DNA of 64,000 nucleotides from an uncultured Bacteroidales bacterium (lineage in GTDB: Bacteria > Bacteroidota > Bacteroidia > Bacteroidales > FEN-979): positions 1-64,000 of the forward strand of contig CAISRB010000024.1 in NCBI GenBank assembly GCA_903887775.1. The letters are read 5' to 3'. Position numbers and translations under genes: made by a program. Positions 62,195 through 64,000 of this stretch are shown here, in pieces (the stretch's first letter is position 1; each line of letters starts with the position of its first letter). Below the pieces are notes generated by a model. It made no database searches, was not told where the DNA came from, and saw nothing but the letters and a program-made list of their open reading frames with translations.

Positions 62195-62238
62195 AATATA
62201 GTATTTTAGCGCAAAAATAGAAAAATCCATAACATCTG

Positions 62239-63150
62239 ATGAAACAAGCCTTTTTAGGAAACCTCTCTCCATTCAGCCGACTCGTGTTCGCTGTCGCTCT
62301 GACGTTTTCCTGTTTCATCATTATCTTTTTTGCAGCTCTTTTACTGGCAATGCCACTCTACCATGTGAACCTGGCCGGCACTCTTGATCTTCTCAACCAG
62401 CAGGACAATCCAAAATCGCTGGCCCTGCTCAAATATTTCCAGGTTACACAGAGCTTCGGGCTTTTTATCATACCTCCAATCCTCATCGGTTATCTCTTTG
62501 AACTTAATTCGTGGTCTTTTCTGAATGCAAATCATGCAGGCGGCAGCAGTCTCTATTTTATTGTTTTTCTGCTGATGTTTGTTTCCCTTCCCCTGATCAA
62601 CTGGCTTATTGATATCAATGAAATGTTGAAACTTCCTTCCTTCCTTAAGGGGGTGGAAGACTGGATGAAAAACGCCGAGGACCAGGCCGGAAAACTTACC
62701 GGGGCTTTTCTGGCCGGGAAATCATTCAGCAACTTCCTTTTCAACCTTTTCATGATCGGCATACTGCCGGCCGTGGGAGAGGAGTTTATGTTCAGGGGTG
62801 TTTTGCAGAGGCTGCTGAAAGACTGGCTTAAAAACGTTCATATCGCCATCTTCATCACCGGCTTCCTTTTCGGAGCCATGCATATGCAGTTTTACGGACT
62901 GCTTCCGCGGATGATACTCGGTGTGATCTTTGGTTATCTTTTCTACTGGAGCGGTTCCATATGGGTACCGGTATTTGCCCATTTCATCAACAACAGCGGG
63001 GCTGTCATCATTTCGTATTTTGCCAACCTGGGCCTGATCAGCCAGAAGTACCAGGACTTCGGAAGCACTCAAAGCATCTTTCTTATTTTGCTCAGCCTGC
63101 TGATGACAATGTCGTGCATGTTCATCGTGTACAGGCGAAAACTGCTCTGA
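62239..63150 (+). CDS. CPBP-family intramembrane metalloprotease
   Basis: 303 residues with about eight membrane segments. The CAAX-protease/bacteriocin-processing motifs are intact: EEFMFRG (GEEFMFRGVLQR), FGAMHMQFYG and FAHFINNSG. These provide the zinc-site glutamates and histidines. Roles in the family include prenyl-protein processing and bacteriocin self-immunity; none can be assigned here. It is divergent from dusB and converges with the LytTR regulator, its stop touching the regulator's stop. Confidence 0.9.
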   Translation: MKQAFLGNLSPFSRLVFAVALTFSCFIIIFFAALLLAMPLYHVNLAGTLDLLNQQDNPKSLALLKYFQVTQSFGLFIIPPILIGYLFELNSWSFLNANHAGGSSLYFIVFLLMFVSLPLINWLIDINEMLKLPSFLKGVEDWMKNAEDQAGKLTGAFLAGKSFSNFLFNLFMIGILPAVGEEFMFRGVLQRLLKDWLKNVHIAIFITGFLFGAMHMQFYGLLPRMILGVIFGYLFYWSGSIWVPVFAHFINNSGAVIISYFANLGLISQKYQDFGSTQSIFLILLSLLMTMSCMFIVYRRKLL

Positions 63151-63867
63151 TTAACCTTTCATAAGCTTCATCAGGTTATCACGGTAAACAAGCCCGATAG
63201 GGATCATGGTCCCTTCAATGTTCACCTGGTTCCCTTCAATAAACCTGATCCTTCCCAGGGGTACGATGAAGGACTTATGTACTCTTATAAAAAGCCCATC
63301 AGGTAACTGTTCTTCCATTTTCCTGAATGTTTCGTGCACAATAAGCACCCTGGCAGCAATATGGACTTTCACGTAGTCACCTGTTGCTTCCAGGTAAAGG
63401 ATTTCTGAATAATTTACCTTATGAACTTTTTTATCTGCACGGAGGATGAGAAAACCCGTAGTTTCATGTTCTGTTGCCGCGGGCAGGCCGGCTTTAGACT
63501 TCAGGTAGTTTGTCCTTTCGAAAGTTTTGTTCACTGCTTTCAGGAATCTTTCAAAGGAGAACGGTTTAACAAGGTAATCCACGGCATCGGCTTCGAATCC
63601 TTCCACGGCAAATTCCGGATAGGCTGTTGTGAAAATCACCATTGGAGGATGGCTCAGCGACTTTACAAAATGCATCCCCGAGATCACCGGCAGATTGATA
63701 TCGAGAAAAATCAGGTCAACAGCAGAATTCCTGAGCAGTCCTGAGGCCTGCAATGCATCACCGCAGATCCCGGCCAGTTCCAGTTCAGGGATATCGGCAA
63801 TGTATCTGGCCAGGATCTCCTGCGACAGCGGTTCGTCTTCAATTACCAGGCAACGGAGTTTTTCCAT
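63151..63867 (-). CDS. LytTR-family response regulator
   Basis: 238 residues. Receiver domain: EDE near residue 10, phospho-acceptor Asp56 (LIFLDINLPVISG), Lys in YLVKPFS. The LytTR DNA-binding domain (about 139-238) has YLEATGDYVKVH and FIRVHKSFIVPLGRI. Its start overlaps the 3' end of an upstream LytS-type kinase gene by 29 bp, so the pair is one operon. It probably regulates envelope or extracellular functions, as is common for this family. Confidence 0.95.
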   Translation of the reverse strand: MEKLRCLVIEDEPLSQEILARYIADIPELELAGICGDALQASGLLRNSAVDLIFLDINLPVISGMHFVKSLSHPPMVIFTTAYPEFAVEGFEADAVDYLVKPFSFERFLKAVNKTFERTNYLKSKAGLPAATEHETTGFLILRADKKVHKVNYSEILYLEATGDYVKVHIAARVLIVHETFRKMEEQLPDGLFIRVHKSFIVPLGRIRFIEGNQVNIEGTMIPIGLVYRDNLMKLMKG

Positions 63868-64000
63868 ATAAAGGAATTGTCAGATTTACAGTAAAACGTT
63901 CCTTTTCTTTGCTTATTTTCAGTTCATGCCTCCCGGCGTACAGCAGATCAAGGCGGTTACGAAGGTTAACAAGACCTATTCCCTGAGTTTTTCGGGCTCC
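63839..64000 (-). CDS. LytS/YehU-type sensor histidine kinase, C-terminal end only
   Basis: Open from the right window edge and not in the ORF track because of its length. The 53 visible residues read GIGLVNLRNRLDLLYAGRHE, then KISKEKERFTVNLTIPLYG, and a TGA at 63841-63839. GIGLxNxxxRL is the last ATP-binding motif of LytS-type kinases. It would phosphorylate the LytTR regulator it overlaps. Confidence 0.9.
   Translation of the reverse strand, partial: GARKTQGIGLVNLRNRLDLLYAGRHELKISKEKERFTVNLTIPLYGKTPLPGN

Noticed and set aside
1-64000. Mobile element or genomic island
   Set aside because: No transposase, integrase, recombinase, phage or conjugation gene and no flanking direct repeats with tRNA were seen; the polysaccharide locus shows no visible boundary of transfer.
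1-64000. tRNA and rRNA genes
   Set aside because: Looked for T-arm (GGTTCRANYCC) and anticodon-arm patterns by eye on both strands and found none that fold; a tRNAscan run would be decisive.

Overview
The window looks like a chromosomal segment of a free-living or environmental Bacteroidota, probably order Bacteroidales or a close relative. The evidence is two SusC/SusD pairs, C-terminal type IX secretion sorting domains, the acpP-fabF-rnc cluster followed by an IPExxxVDY-family gene, a DUF6660 gene in a metal-efflux operon, and several promoter-like sites matching the Bacteroidota consensus (TTTG, 17-23 bp, TAnnTTTG). No rRNA or tRNA genes, phage genes, transposases or CRISPR arrays were seen. 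Both window edges cut genes.

Layout. (1) 1-1411: 3' part of a secreted Ig-like repeat protein with a sorting domain. (2) 1450-16560: two heavy-metal RND efflux systems. The first is DUF6660, a CzcA-CzcC fusion and an adaptor. The second is separate CzcC, CzcB and CzcA genes. Between them lie an esterase-like lipoprotein, a cupin and HflX. (3) 16617-19278: a DUF6599-like protein, an Omp85-type barrel and a small Spy-like periplasmic protein. (4) 19315-22939, minus: RodA, PBP2 and a small lipoprotein. (5) 23003-36000: housekeeping genes (LuxE-like ligase, SRAP, acylphosphatase, RsmI, a two-component system, PurN, AcpP, FabF, RNase III, an ABC1-family kinase, PheS, cyclophilin). (6) 36065-37917: three proteins of unknown or loosely known role. 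(7) 38029-58747, minus: a 20-kb polysaccharide utilization locus. It holds GH3, GH30, GH5, SusD, SusC, GH30, SusD, SusC, GH16 and a PKD lipoprotein. A Nudix-type regulator (59166-59906) is divergently transcribed at its head. The enzyme set points to beta-1,3/beta-1,6-glucan such as laminarin or fungal glucan. (8) 60080-64000: a DUF5009 membrane acyltransferase, DusB, a CPBP protease, and a LytTR regulator overlapping the 3' end of a LytS-type kinase.

The most unusual content is between the genes. At least five intergenic stretches are built from short words with a strict 7-bp period. The words differ from place to place, and at three sites the array is mirrored into an inverted repeat, one of them a perfect 26-bp-arm palindrome. 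A second family, made of 37- and 36-38-bp tandem modules (A then B), occurs at three loci, two of them inside the metal-efflux operons. There is also a candidate small RNA with promoter and terminator, a perfect dyad carrying face-to-face -7 boxes between divergent genes, a cyclophilin gene whose expected ATG is ACG, and intrinsic terminators inside the polysaccharide locus. All functional calls are from reading motifs and family resemblance; no database search was possible.
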